Both the position numbers and the translations under genes were made by a program. A stretch of 64,000 bases of DNA from Tanytarsus gracilentus (Eukaryota; Arthropoda; Insecta; Diptera; Chironomidae). Below the pieces are notes generated by a model. The model had not been told where the DNA came from. It saw nothing but the letters and a program-made list of their open reading frames with translations, and ran no database searches. The stretch lies in assembly GCA_038502055.1 (NCBI GenBank), contig JAXRKN010000035.1, positions 748,501-812,500 of the forward strand. Reading direction: 5' to 3'. Shown here one piece after another: positions 1 to 9,300 of the stretch. The stretch's first letter is position 1. Every line of letters begins with the position of its first letter.

Positions 1-124
1 TTAACTAACTTTAAAGTGAGAGAGATGGAAATATTATTGATTTGGGCAAAACTAGAGTCTATAAGCTATCATTTGGCGAAAACCCGAAATCTCTAGCTGT
101 CCCAGGGGCCTCGGAATTTCAGGA

Positions 125-184
125 ACGGACGGACGGACGGACGGACGGACGGACGGACGGACGGACGGACGGACGGACGGACGG
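125..184. repeat. (GGAC)n simple repeat
   Basis: An uninterrupted GGAC tetranucleotide array of about 15 units. It sits inside a non-coding block (about 1-232) that also contains two copies of GTTACAC near its right end. That block looks like the end of a dispersed repeat, but only one side is in the window and no terminal repeat or target duplication can be shown. Confidence 0.85.
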
Positions 185-235
185 AAAGCAGGGCATATAA
201 GTGTTACACCACTTCGTGGGTTACACTAAAAACAG

Positions 236-558
236 CGAAATTTGCGAAAACTGTCGCATTTTCATTCGGCGAGTTCGAAGTCTTCGAGTGGCATCACATC
301 AAAAGTCCTTTCGAGGATGAAAATTTTAAAGTTGAAAATTTAATTCTTAAAAATTGCCATAAAATCGGTTGGTTGAGTAAATATTTGAAGCGAAGTGACG
401 CAAATCTTCAAAATTTAACGGTCAAAGGTGATCAAAAAATTCCGATTAAGTTTAAAAAAATTGTCGAAAAAAATCGAAGGAAAATTAGAAAAATTCACTT
501 TTTAAATGAGGACAAAAAATGTTGTAAAAGTTTTTGCTTTCCGAAATTATTGAAATAA
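236..558 (+). CDS. Last coding exon of an unrecognised gene (partial)
   Basis: An open frame of about 107 codons ends at a TAA at 556-558, with an AATAAA-like signal overlapping the stop. A plausible 3' splice site (AAAAACAG) ends at 235. An in-frame stop near 94 and the GGAC array show that the coding sequence does not simply continue leftwards. The peptide has a protein-like composition: an acidic and aromatic first half, then an NLILKNC...WLSKYL...NLQNLTV pattern that resembles degenerate leucine-rich repeats of the F-box/LRR kind, then a very basic C-terminal tail. No family assignment is possible. The upstream exons lie outside the window or were separated from this one by the repeat at 1-235. 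It could be a broken remnant rather than a live exon. Confidence 0.4.
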
Positions 559-871
559 ATATTTTGTATTTTTAAAATTTATTTACTCATTTTTTAAATT
601 TTATGTATTGAATTTATCTTTTTACTAGCGTAAAGTTTTTTTTTCATTTGAATGTGTTAAAAAAATTCTCATTCACCGATCGCCAAAATTTTTAAATTAA
701 AAAAGTGAATTTAAAATCAATAAATTTTAAAAATTGATTCAAAAAAATTTTTATTTAACGTTTTTTTAAATTTTAAAAAGTGATTTACAAAATTTTAATT
801 GAAAGTTTTTTAAAATATCAGAAAAAAACCAAAAATTTAACGTACTTTAATTTTTCAGACTGAAAATTTTA
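559..871. other. AT-rich intergenic gap
   Basis: Low-complexity A/T DNA between two genes that converge here. The only item noted is an AATAAA on the minus strand (755-750), suitable as the poly(A) signal of the gene ending at 872. Confidence 0.5.
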
Positions 872-2135
872 CTAATTATTATCTGTAATAAATCTGACGA
901 TATTTTTCTTAACCGCATTGCATGGAGTTTGATCGATGACGCTCTGGAAAAGATCTCGAACGATGTCAATCGCGGCTTTGTTGTCACATTGATTAAGAAC
1001 ATCGAGAGAGCAAGCTTCAAACTCGAGTAAATCAGTGCAGCCTTCGTCTTGCGTTAAAATTTTGTAAACATTCTTGATTGCAATTTCGGCGTCTTCGTCG
1101 TAATATTTCATAAGTGTTGAGTTACTGCAAGCTTCAAGTTCGTCTCTCTTCGACATAATGCAGTCATCATCGGGTGCTTCGAAAATTGCATCGATTTCGC
1201 TAATGTTTCTACTGCATGTGAAGTCTCTTGTCGCTTTAACGATTATCAAACCCAACTCGGCAATTTCTTTTTCGTCTTCTTCCATGCAAATTTCCAAAGA
1301 TTTACTGAAGGACTCGACACATGGAATGACGTCACGAGATATTTGACAGCCTTTTGTGAAAAGTGAATCGTATTTTTCGGTTTCGATGGCATTTAAATAT
1401 TCAGCCGTGATGACCTCAACATCGACAGCTTCTAATAAGCAGCGTAAAAGTTCATCGGGTTTGTCCTGACGAGAAAAGAATTTTTTATAATTTATCAAGA
1501 GTTTTTAAAATTATTTTGGACTTTTTTAAATTAATCGGCATTTTTAAAATTATTAAATTTTTTCCCAGGCCTGAGAACTTAAAATTATTGTGGCCGGAAA
1601 GGCTGTTGAACGTTCATGAACGCTCTTGAACGCTCTTAAGCACTTTTAAACGCCTGTAAACGCTCTTTAAAGATCGTAAATTTTTAAGTTCTCAGGCCTT
1701 GGATTTTTAAGACTTTAAATTTTGAATATTTTTTTTAACAAAATTCTCTTAATTATTTTTAAACCTACCTTAATTGAGTTGTAAGCTTCATCGTTTCCGG
1801 TTACATTTTTGCAAGTGTCTTTAATTTCTTCTTTAACGGCTTTCAATATTTCCATTGGGTCAAAATCTCCAAATAAATTTTCCACAGAAGAAATTTCTGA
1901 TGATTTCAAAGATTTTGCGTTGCCTTGAAAATGTAAAATAAAAACGTTAAATTTTTAAATTTTAAAGTTTAAGGAATAAGAATTAAATTTTTTAGAAACC
2001 TAACTTTCGAAGTAAATTTTAAAAAAGTTCAACATTTATATTTTGTAAATTATTTCGAACACGTTTTCAATAAATAAAAATAAAACACTTACACACAGCG
2101 ATGATGACAGCGAAAAAAATTAATTGTGCCTTCAT
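872..2135 (-). CDS. Secreted 27-kDa hemolymph protein-like (p27k/DUF1397-type)
   Basis: Three coding exons join in frame: 2135-2093, 1923-1769 and 1465-872, giving 263 residues. Splice sites are GTAAGT/CAAG and GTAGGT/TCAG. The first exon encodes a signal peptide beginning MKAQLIFFAVIIAV, so the product is secreted. The mature part is acidic and helical with about a dozen spaced cysteines (for example DTCKNV, LLRCLL, GCQIS, IPCVES, EICMEE, FTCSRN, DDCIM, EACSN, EGCTD), which suggests a disulfide-stabilised all-alpha fold. Size, signal peptide and cysteine spacing resemble insect 27-kDa hemolymph glycoproteins, whose molecular role is poorly known. The family call rests on recognition by eye. 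The sequence also suggests a 5' non-coding exon and a clean promoter upstream. The second coding intron carries a small inverted-repeat element. Confidence 0.6.
1567..1699. mobile_element. Small inverted-repeat (MITE-like) element in an intron
   Basis: The ends are inverted copies of AGGCCTGAGAACTTAAAA (18 bp, perfect), enclosing 133 bp in total. The interior is not random: a roughly 10-bp motif close to TGAACGCTCT is repeated five to six times in tandem (about 1605-1665). No convincing target-site duplication is visible, so the superfamily is undetermined. It lies in the intron between coding exons 2 and 3 of the hemolymph-protein gene. Confidence 0.7.
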
Positions 2136-2136
2136 T

Positions 2137-2680
2137 CTGAATCTGAAAAAAAAATGATAAGGAAAAGAAACGTGAATTTTATTTGTTTTGTAAATAATTT
2201 TGAGATTTAATTTTTTAGGTCGTGATCTGTTTTAAAAATGTGTCGAAAGGTGAATAAATTAAATGTTTTAATGAAAATTGACCAAAATTTTTGATTTTAT
2301 TCAATTAATTTATTTTTTTTCTTTAAATTATTTTGAAACCACAAAAAAGTTAAAATTTTTGTTTAAATGTTAAAACTCAATTTTTTAAAAAATAATTAAA
2401 TTAAATTAATTAAATTTTTAAATTTTTCTTCAAGATGCGGCAGACATGAGCTGATATGAATGTGAATTAATCAGTCAACGGACTCAATATTTCACTTTAA
2501 CTAATTTTTTTTAATTATTATTTTTAATTTTCCCATAATTTAAAGTTTTTTAAATTATTTAAAAGAAAGAAATTTAATTAAATTCAATTAAAGTCTAAAA
2601 ACTTTAATATTTTTAAAATTTCCTCACTTTTTTCTTATCTTGAACTTGTTCACTTGAAGACTGATTTTGAACTGAACTGA
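2137..2680 (-). other. 5' non-coding exon and first intron of the hemolymph gene
   Basis: On the minus strand the start ATG at 2135 is preceded by a T-run and TCAG (acceptor near 2143 or 2137). A GTGAGG donor near 2626 follows a roughly 50-nt leader that starts at the initiator at 2678. An intron of about 480 bp in the 5' UTR is therefore likely. Inferred from splice motifs only. Confidence 0.45.
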
Positions 2681-2708
2681 TTATTTTCATTAATCTCGCG
2701 CTCTTATA
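2676..2708 (-). promoter_or_regulatory. TATA box plus initiator core promoter
   Basis: On the minus strand TATAAG begins at 2708. An arthropod initiator TCAGT occupies 2680-2676 with its +1 A at 2678, giving a TATA-to-start spacing of 30 bp, the canonical distance. The leader that follows (TTCAGTTCAAAATCAG...) runs towards the hemolymph-protein gene. Confidence 0.7.
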
Positions 2709-2902
2709 TTCATCGACTCTCATCTTATTTCTTAATTAAGTGTAACATGAACACGCGTTTAAACTCTCACAATATTGAAATTTATTTTTATAAACAAATC
2801 AGTTGAAAAACATTTCTCACAAATTTTATGACTCAGAACAAAAATCGTAAGATTTAGACGATGAACAATCGAAAAATTAAGCAAAGCTAAGATTTTCTGA
2901 TA

Positions 2903-4084
2903 AATTTTTAATCCTTAAGTATTTGAAAAAAGTTTACCCTCGAAATGTAAACATTACAATTTAAAATTAATTAAGTTTTTTTTAAGTGTTCTAGTGTGTT
3001 TAAAGTATTAAAAATAGTGTTATCGTGTACTTAAATCCTAAATCCATCTTTGTGTCGTCGAGTTTCTCCATTTAAGTCAGGTAAATAAGCGAGAATGAGT
3101 GAAAGAAAATCTTGGAAATTTTTAACCATTGATTTTACTTTTAATGCGTTTAAATAAACAATTACTCACTCATTCTTGCTTAAAAGTGGTTAGTTAATCA
3201 CTTAATTGTTATTGTTTCACATTGAAACGATGTAAATTTAAAAAAAAATTTAAAATGTTTGTTATGATTTAACTGGATCTTTGCTGGATCTTTTCTTAAC
3301 CTCTAAAATTCACTTGTTTCAATATTCATGCGTTTTATTTTTAAAATCTAACGATGCTTAGGTTAAATTATATGAATATTTTTATTTTTATACTTATTTA
3401 TTTTTTATTAACTTTCTCTTTTTAATTTATTTTCAAATTAAAATTAAATTGATACTTCACATTGAGGTAAATTGTTTATATTATTTTCGTTGGTATCCAA
3501 CAAAACCAACTGTTAATCTTAGTGACACAGTTGAGGAAGGATGAGTTTTTGAACTAACGGACAAAATTTAAGACCTTGAGTAGTAGTGGAATCACGGCTT
3601 TTATCCAAGTGATTCAGACAAGTTAAAAGTTGATTTGGTTTTGATTAGTTGGAAACTGTAATATCTGTTCAGTAAACAAGACTGTTCTCAACCGTAGTTT
3701 CGCTAGAAATTACAAACAAAAATCATTCGAAAACAAAAACTTACAAATTACAAAAAAACAAAAACACTAACACACTAACATTGCCGTAAAGGTATTTTAA
3801 AATGCCCTATTAACCAACGCTGATGGTAGAGGGTGGTTGGCCCGACATCAGTTCTCTCTAACGATTATCTAATTGTATTTATTCCGAGAAGGGGTTTGTT
3901 CGTAACCTGTGGCTTGTATCGACTGTAGATACTTGCCTAAGTAGCCCGCTAGACCCTGCTTTTCCGAGGAATCGGGGGTCAATCATGTGTGGTTGCGTTG
4001 GACGTCTCTCCTACTTCGGTAGTGGCCACCTAATCGTCATCTAATCTAATCTAATCTAATCTAATTTTTAATCCTTAAGTATTT
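2903..4084 (+). mobile_element. Non-LTR-type retroposed element with 22-bp target duplication
   Basis: A 22-bp sequence at 2903-2924 is repeated exactly at 4063-4084 and bounds an insert of about 1,138 bp (2925-4062). The insert ends in tandem CTAAT units (about 4041-4062), the kind of short repeated tail left by target-primed reverse transcription. Its last 260 bp (about 3780-4040) are clearly GC-richer than the surroundings and look like a conserved 3' region. No open frame for reverse transcriptase or endonuclease is present, so it is non-autonomous: a long SINE or an internally deleted LINE. The exact duplication argues for a fairly recent insertion. The + orientation follows from the tail. 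Confidence 0.8.
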
Positions 4085-4095
4085 TAGATTTTTTA

Positions 4096-4290
4096 ATTTT
4101 AAAATTTTCCCTTTTAAATTTTAAATTATCCTTTTTAATTTTTAAATTAATCCTTTTAAATTTAAAATTAATCCTTTTAAATTTTAAATTAATCCTTTTA
4201 AATTTTAAATTATTCTTTTTAATTTTTAAATTAATGCTTTTAAATTTAAAATTAATCCTTTTTTAATTTAAAATTATCCTTTTTAATTAG
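4096..4290. repeat. AT-rich tandem repeat, about 22-bp unit
   Basis: About eight imperfect units of the form AATCCTTTTAAATTTTAAATT directly follow the right-hand target duplication of the retroposon. Units differ by one- to three-base indels in the T and A runs. Confidence 0.75.
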
Positions 4291-4874
4291 TCAAATTTAC
4301 TCAATTTCTTTCAATAATTTCAAAACTCAAATTGAGTTACTCAATATATTTTAGTTGGAAATTCCAATGTGAAAACTCAAATCAATGTTAACGTTAAAAA
4401 ATTTATAATATAAATTATTAAGAATTTTAGTTGGTTGATAAGAAAAATCAGCTGAAATTTTAATTCTGTAAAAATTTATTCTAACGGTTTTTAAATATTT
4501 GAAAAATAATTTATTTAAAAGCTTCAACGAATTTGATGACGTCATAAACAATTTTGAGCTGCTGACAAATGAATTCTGAGGATGTACGTAAAGTTTTTAA
4601 TTTTTAGTAATTAAAATCAATGCAGGATCCAGAAACGTTTTTTAAAATCGAGAAAATTCAATGACATTTTTTTATTAAACTCCCGAGAGACCTAAAATAA
4701 ATCATAAATTTTTAAAAGTTTCTCGAATTTAATTTTTCTATCTTTATTTTTTCGCAAAAACTTGTTAATTTACATTTTTAAAAAACACAATTACGTTTAA
4801 TTTTATGCATTTACAAACTTTTACAATACAAGAAATAAAATTGAGATTTTTTTCTTATAATTAAACGCGATTTT
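4291..4874. other. AT-rich gap, no supported gene
   Basis: No splice-supported coding signal was found. Minus-strand open frames near 4351-4551 and 4517-4600 look mildly protein-like but have no usable start, acceptor or family resemblance. They are left unannotated. Confidence 0.4.
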
Positions 4875-6125
4875 TTATGAAGCATCGTCGTCGGTCATCT
4901 CTTCCGATTGCCATCCCTTCACGATCTCCTTCGATGGCAGCCTCAATCTCCATTCGTCGTTAAAGAAATCATAAACTTCGCTGCCAAGCTTGAGAACTTC
5001 ACTGCAAATAATTTTCTCGTCTTTTTTGTATTCTCGATTGGGCGCAGCGAAAATTTCCATTCTCAATAAAGCGATCAGAGATGGACTCAAGTAGCGTTTA
5101 ATGCCGTTGAAAAGTTGAACTTTATTAAATTGCGATTGGGTGATGTTCGATGATTCGCTGGCAATCGTCGAGGATGTTTGAGCTTGTGGTTGATTGAGCT
5201 TTTCGGTCAGCATGGCTTTAATCTCCGCGACATCCTTAACGAGTGAATTAATTTCTTGTGAACAATCAGGTGCCTGCTTAATAGGCGATGGAATCTCCTC
5301 GTTGAGGTACATGAACTCAATTTGCTGATCTTCAATCGGCGTCAATGGAATCGGTTGAATTATTTCGTTTTTGAGGACTTTCGGCGTGCTCGATGACGAC
5401 GCAACAATTCTCACTTTCTCGGGAGGCGACAAAATCTTCTTGATGGCTTGCGGTGGAGATTTCTTAACAATCTGTTTGATTTCGCCGAGTGAGTGGACCT
5501 GATTATTAAGCGAAATGGTGGTTGAAGGAATTTTATTGAGGATCCGAACTTCCGTGGACTTTACACCGTCAGTCTTCACTTCGTTTCGTGTACGTTTGAG
5601 TGACTCAATTGGCTTTCGGGCGACCGACGTGTTGAGGATGGTGATTTGTTGCGAGCTTTCGTCGATTTCGAGCTTGGGTTTGAGTGGAGCGACATTTGAC
5701 AAGAATCCAGGTGCTGGTTTATTTTTGCGATTCTCGAGCACCCATTCTGTTGGCGACTCGAGTAGATCACGTTCTTGATCATCGTCATCGAAGTAAATAA
5801 TCGGAATTGATGAAGTTTTAGTTAATTTACTGCGAGTGTAGTTCATAAAGGACGTTTCAGCGAAATGTTTGTCGCAAATCACTTTGTTCTTTAACTTTTC
5901 GACTGGCAACTTTAGAAAATGCATATTGTTGCTGTAAATTGCCCACTCTACGACACGTTCTACAAAATAAAGATAATTAAAGATTAAAAGCTTTAAAATT
6001 TTTTTAACAAACTTACTTTCGTCTTTGACTGGGAAGTGAAAGAAGTGCGAATGGATGGAATTTGTCTCTTTAGCCATCATGGTGTTGTTCTTGCAATTGT
6101 AGAAGGCGCATTTGCATCCTCCCAT
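4875..6125 (-). CDS. THAP-type zinc-finger DNA-binding protein
   Basis: Two exons, 6125-6017 and 5959-4875, are separated by a 57-bp GTAAGT...TTGTAG intron. The spliced protein has 397 residues. The intron length is a multiple of three and lacks stops, so the unspliced frame is also open, but splicing restores the domain by joining DEK to RVVEW. The N-terminus is a THAP domain: CAFYNC supplies the Cys-x4-Cys pair, followed by FHFP, the conserved Trp in VVEWAI, ICDKHF (Cys-x2-His) and a SIPIIYF end equivalent to the AVPTIF box. The middle is Ser/Pro/Lys-rich, with a short coiled-coil-like stretch around SLVKDVAEIKAMLTEKL. The last 75 residues form a second well-ordered block (YLSPSLIALLRMEIF ... 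EWRLRLPSKEIVKGWQ). It is probably a sequence-specific nuclear DNA-binding protein; its target is unknown. Confidence 0.85.
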   Translation of the reverse strand: MGGCKCAFYNCKNNTMMAKETNSIHSHFFHFPVKDESKFVKKILKLLIFNYLYFVERVVEWAIYSNNMHFLKLPVEKLKNKVICDKHFAETSFMNYTRSKLTKTSSIPIIYFDDDDQERDLLESPTEWVLENRKNKPAPGFLSNVAPLKPKLEIDESSQQITILNTSVARKPIESLKRTRNEVKTDGVKSTEVRILNKIPSTTISLNNQVHSLGEIKQIVKKSPPQAIKKILSPPEKVRIVASSSSTPKVLKNEIIQPIPLTPIEDQQIEFMYLNEEIPSPIKQAPDCSQEINSLVKDVAEIKAMLTEKLNQPQAQTSSTIASESSNITQSQFNKVQLFNGIKRYLSPSLIALLRMEIFAAPNREYKKDEKIICSEVLKLGSEVYDFFNDEWRLRLPSKEIVKGWQSEEMTDDDAS

Positions 6126-6210
6126 TGTGGAATTTAAAATATTTAAATTTTAAATAAATAAAAATCAAAACAATTGTTGATACGTTAGGGTTGTGTTGAA
6201 ATTTAAATTA

Positions 6211-6395
6211 TTAAAATACGTTATGAGAGTTTGAAAAATAAAAATACGTTATGAAAGATTGAAAAATCTATAAAACATGATAGATTTAAAAAATAAAAAT
6301 ACGTTATGAAAGTATAAAAATTAAAAATCTGAAAATTTTTAAAATAAAAATCCATGATGAGAGTTTGAAAAATAAAAATACGTTATAAAAGTGTC
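6211..6395. repeat. Degenerate repeats of AAAAATACGTTATGA
   Basis: Four to five imperfect copies of a 35-45 bp unit built on AAATAAAAATACGTTATGAAAG lie just upstream of the THAP gene. The core AAAAATACGTT is the reverse complement of the motif repeated at 60,670-60,960. Confidence 0.6.
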
Positions 6396-9300
6396 AAAGA
6401 AAGGTAATTTTATTTTCAAGATATCGTTAAAAAATATTCCGTTAATGTTCATAAAATTTAAATTGAACATTTCATTTAAAATTACTAAAATTTAGTTGAA
6501 TTTAGTTGAATCAAATCACAAATAGATGGCGCTGATAACAGTGAGGAAGTTTCTAAAATAAATTTAAATTTTTGTAAGATGTTAAAAAACTTTAAAATCT
6601 TCTTCTTAATTTATAATTATTAAAATAATTTTTTTAGAATACTTAAATAAATTGCATTTAAATTTAAATTTTTTACTTTCAAATTTTTCCATCATCCATT
6701 TTCCAAAACAATTCCACACATCGCAACTTTCACTGCAACCCCTTCATTTGCATACTCCGCACATTAAAATTTGATACACGCGAGCGAGAGAGAATCAAAT
6801 CGCATTAGATGCTGCGTGTGCAGATGTAAAGCGCAATTAATAATTTTTTTCCATGTGTTAGCTCAACCATGTGAGGACTCGTTTCTCTCTCTTTTAATCA
6901 GTGAAACAAAAAATTCTAAATTTGCATATGAAATGGAATTGTTTGAGGATAAAATGCATCACCTGATGGATGTTAAATAAAATTTACATATTTGGGATGT
7001 GAAAAAAAATCGTTAGAGGAAGTGAGACATCTGCTTGAGTTTTATGGGTAAATAGTGATTTTTTCATCAAATTTTTAAGTTTAGAAAATTAATTTTTTTG
7101 TTCTTAAATTTAATCAAAATTTTCCATCCAACTCCTCGAATCCTCTTTGACTCTGTTGCCATGCCTCGATAAATTTAATCTCGCGACCCTCGCCATCAAT
7201 ACGATTTAAAAAAATCAAGACTTCTCTCCAATAAAACTTCAATTCATTTCCTTTAAGAGTTTTATGACGTTAATAAATTTATCCATTCGCGTGGCATTCG
7301 AGATGATGCTTCCGTTCGACTTTCTATCTGCAGTGAAAGTGGGAGAGAAAAATTCTTACATGACTCTTTCATCCAGCACTTACTTATGCAAATGAAATCG
7401 ATATTTGTAGCTCGAGATGAAACATGTGATCAATAAATCATTCATTTAACGTTTAATTTACGCGCTGCTCGAAGTTAAGGGGTAAAGAAATTTTTCGTGA
7501 GGGTGAAAGACTGGCTTGCGGGATTGAAAATTATCATGTGAATGTCGTACGTGATGTTGATTATGGATGGATATTTTTTTTTATTAGAAGCTGCCATTGC
7601 TTTTTAGAAAAATGGTTGAGGGAGATTTAGAAAAATTGAGATAAATTTTGATGGAAGATTTTTGAGGAAAATGGATGCGAAAAATATCAGAAAAATTTTA
7701 AAAAAATCTAAAATATTTTGTGAAAGAAATCACAAATTTTATTAATGTTTATTTGTTGCTAATTTGACCATCAAACACCTCATTAAGACCCTTTCAATTC
7801 ATCCTCAACTGACCCTCACTTAACTCTCAAATTGACCATAACTAAAATAATTTTAAAAAAAATCTTTAAAACCCTCTTCATGATTTTTCACACCAAACAA
7901 ACTCAATTGGTCATTTTAAAATGTCTCGAGGGTGAATTCAACAATTCTTTTTATGACCATCACTTGATTTGATAAATCGTATTATGATTACATGGCTTTA
8001 TGGCTTTGTTATGGACCTCACTAAATGTTATTGAGAGGGAAAATTGTTGATGGAGGGTTGAAATTGACCAGTGGCTATTTCAACCCTCTTTGAGGGGATT
8101 TAAATTGGTTGTTTTGGATTTTTTTTGTTGATCCGATAAATTTGATGGGAAGATTTTGAGTTTTGTTTGATTAATAAATTTTTTATGTAAATTTTAAAAT
8201 AAAAATTATTAAAAATTTAAAAATTTCCAATTTAAAGTAAAAAATTGAAAAATTTCAAGGAGAAAATTAGAAAAAATAATTAAAAATAATTTTTATCTGC
8301 CATACAATTTTTTTAAATTTAAATTTTAAAAGTTTTCCACAAATTTAAAATTGAAAAAATTTTATTGGCAAAATTATTATAAAATTTTTCTTAAAATTTC
8401 ATCAACAAAAATTCCAGTTTTAAATTTAAAAAATAATGATAATAATTTTTTAATGATTGATTGATTGATTAATGACCACTAGGTAGCACAAAAATTAATT
8501 AATTTTTTATGTAAAAAAATAATTAATTTTACTACAAATTTAAAAGTCAATAAAATTAATCCAAAAAAAATTCTCCTCAAAATCTTTAAACACACGATAA
8601 AAAAAATTAGTGAAAGGCAAATCCACACAATCAGATCAAATTCATCTGATAAGAAACAAAACAAAATTCTTTTTAATTCGATTGTTTTCAGATCTTTACA
8701 AAAAAAATACTTCACGAGCTCCACATTTGAATGCACTCGAGCGCATGGGTTTGGCTGCAATTGCACAATTTATCATCACATGTGAATCTCTTTCTCCTTC
8801 TATTGAAAATGAAATTAATAAAAAGAGCTTTGCTGCATTGTCTCAGACCACAAATGCGCGGAGATTGGAGCATTTTGTGGGTTTGGGTTTCGCCAGAAGG
8901 CACGAAATGTGAATGTTGTTTGGCATTTATGAGGCGAAGTAAGAAGAAGAAAATTTTCTTTTTATTTTTGCATATGAAAGGTGTTCGGTAAGAGTTGGAT
9001 AACGTTTTTAACTGGTGTTGGATAAAATACCCAAAAATATATTTTACCCAATTTTAGTAAAAATGATTTTTTTTTTAATTTTTGTTGCTAAAATTTTATT
9101 TACATAAAAGTTTCCAAAAAATAATTTCAAAATTACGAAATTTCCCGACACCATTTTAAAATAATCTAAAATTTAATAATTTTTACAAAACTTTTCTCTC
9201 CCTCTCTCTTTTATTATTCAAATCACAATTGCACATGAGTTCGATATAGACATAGAGAGAAATCGAAACGAGTTGAGTTAGTCATAAATTTATTCAGATT

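Noticed and set aside
4351..4600. Minus-strand frames that look slightly protein-like.
   Set aside because: No ATG in context, no acceptor, and no recognisable domain; A/T composition explains them.
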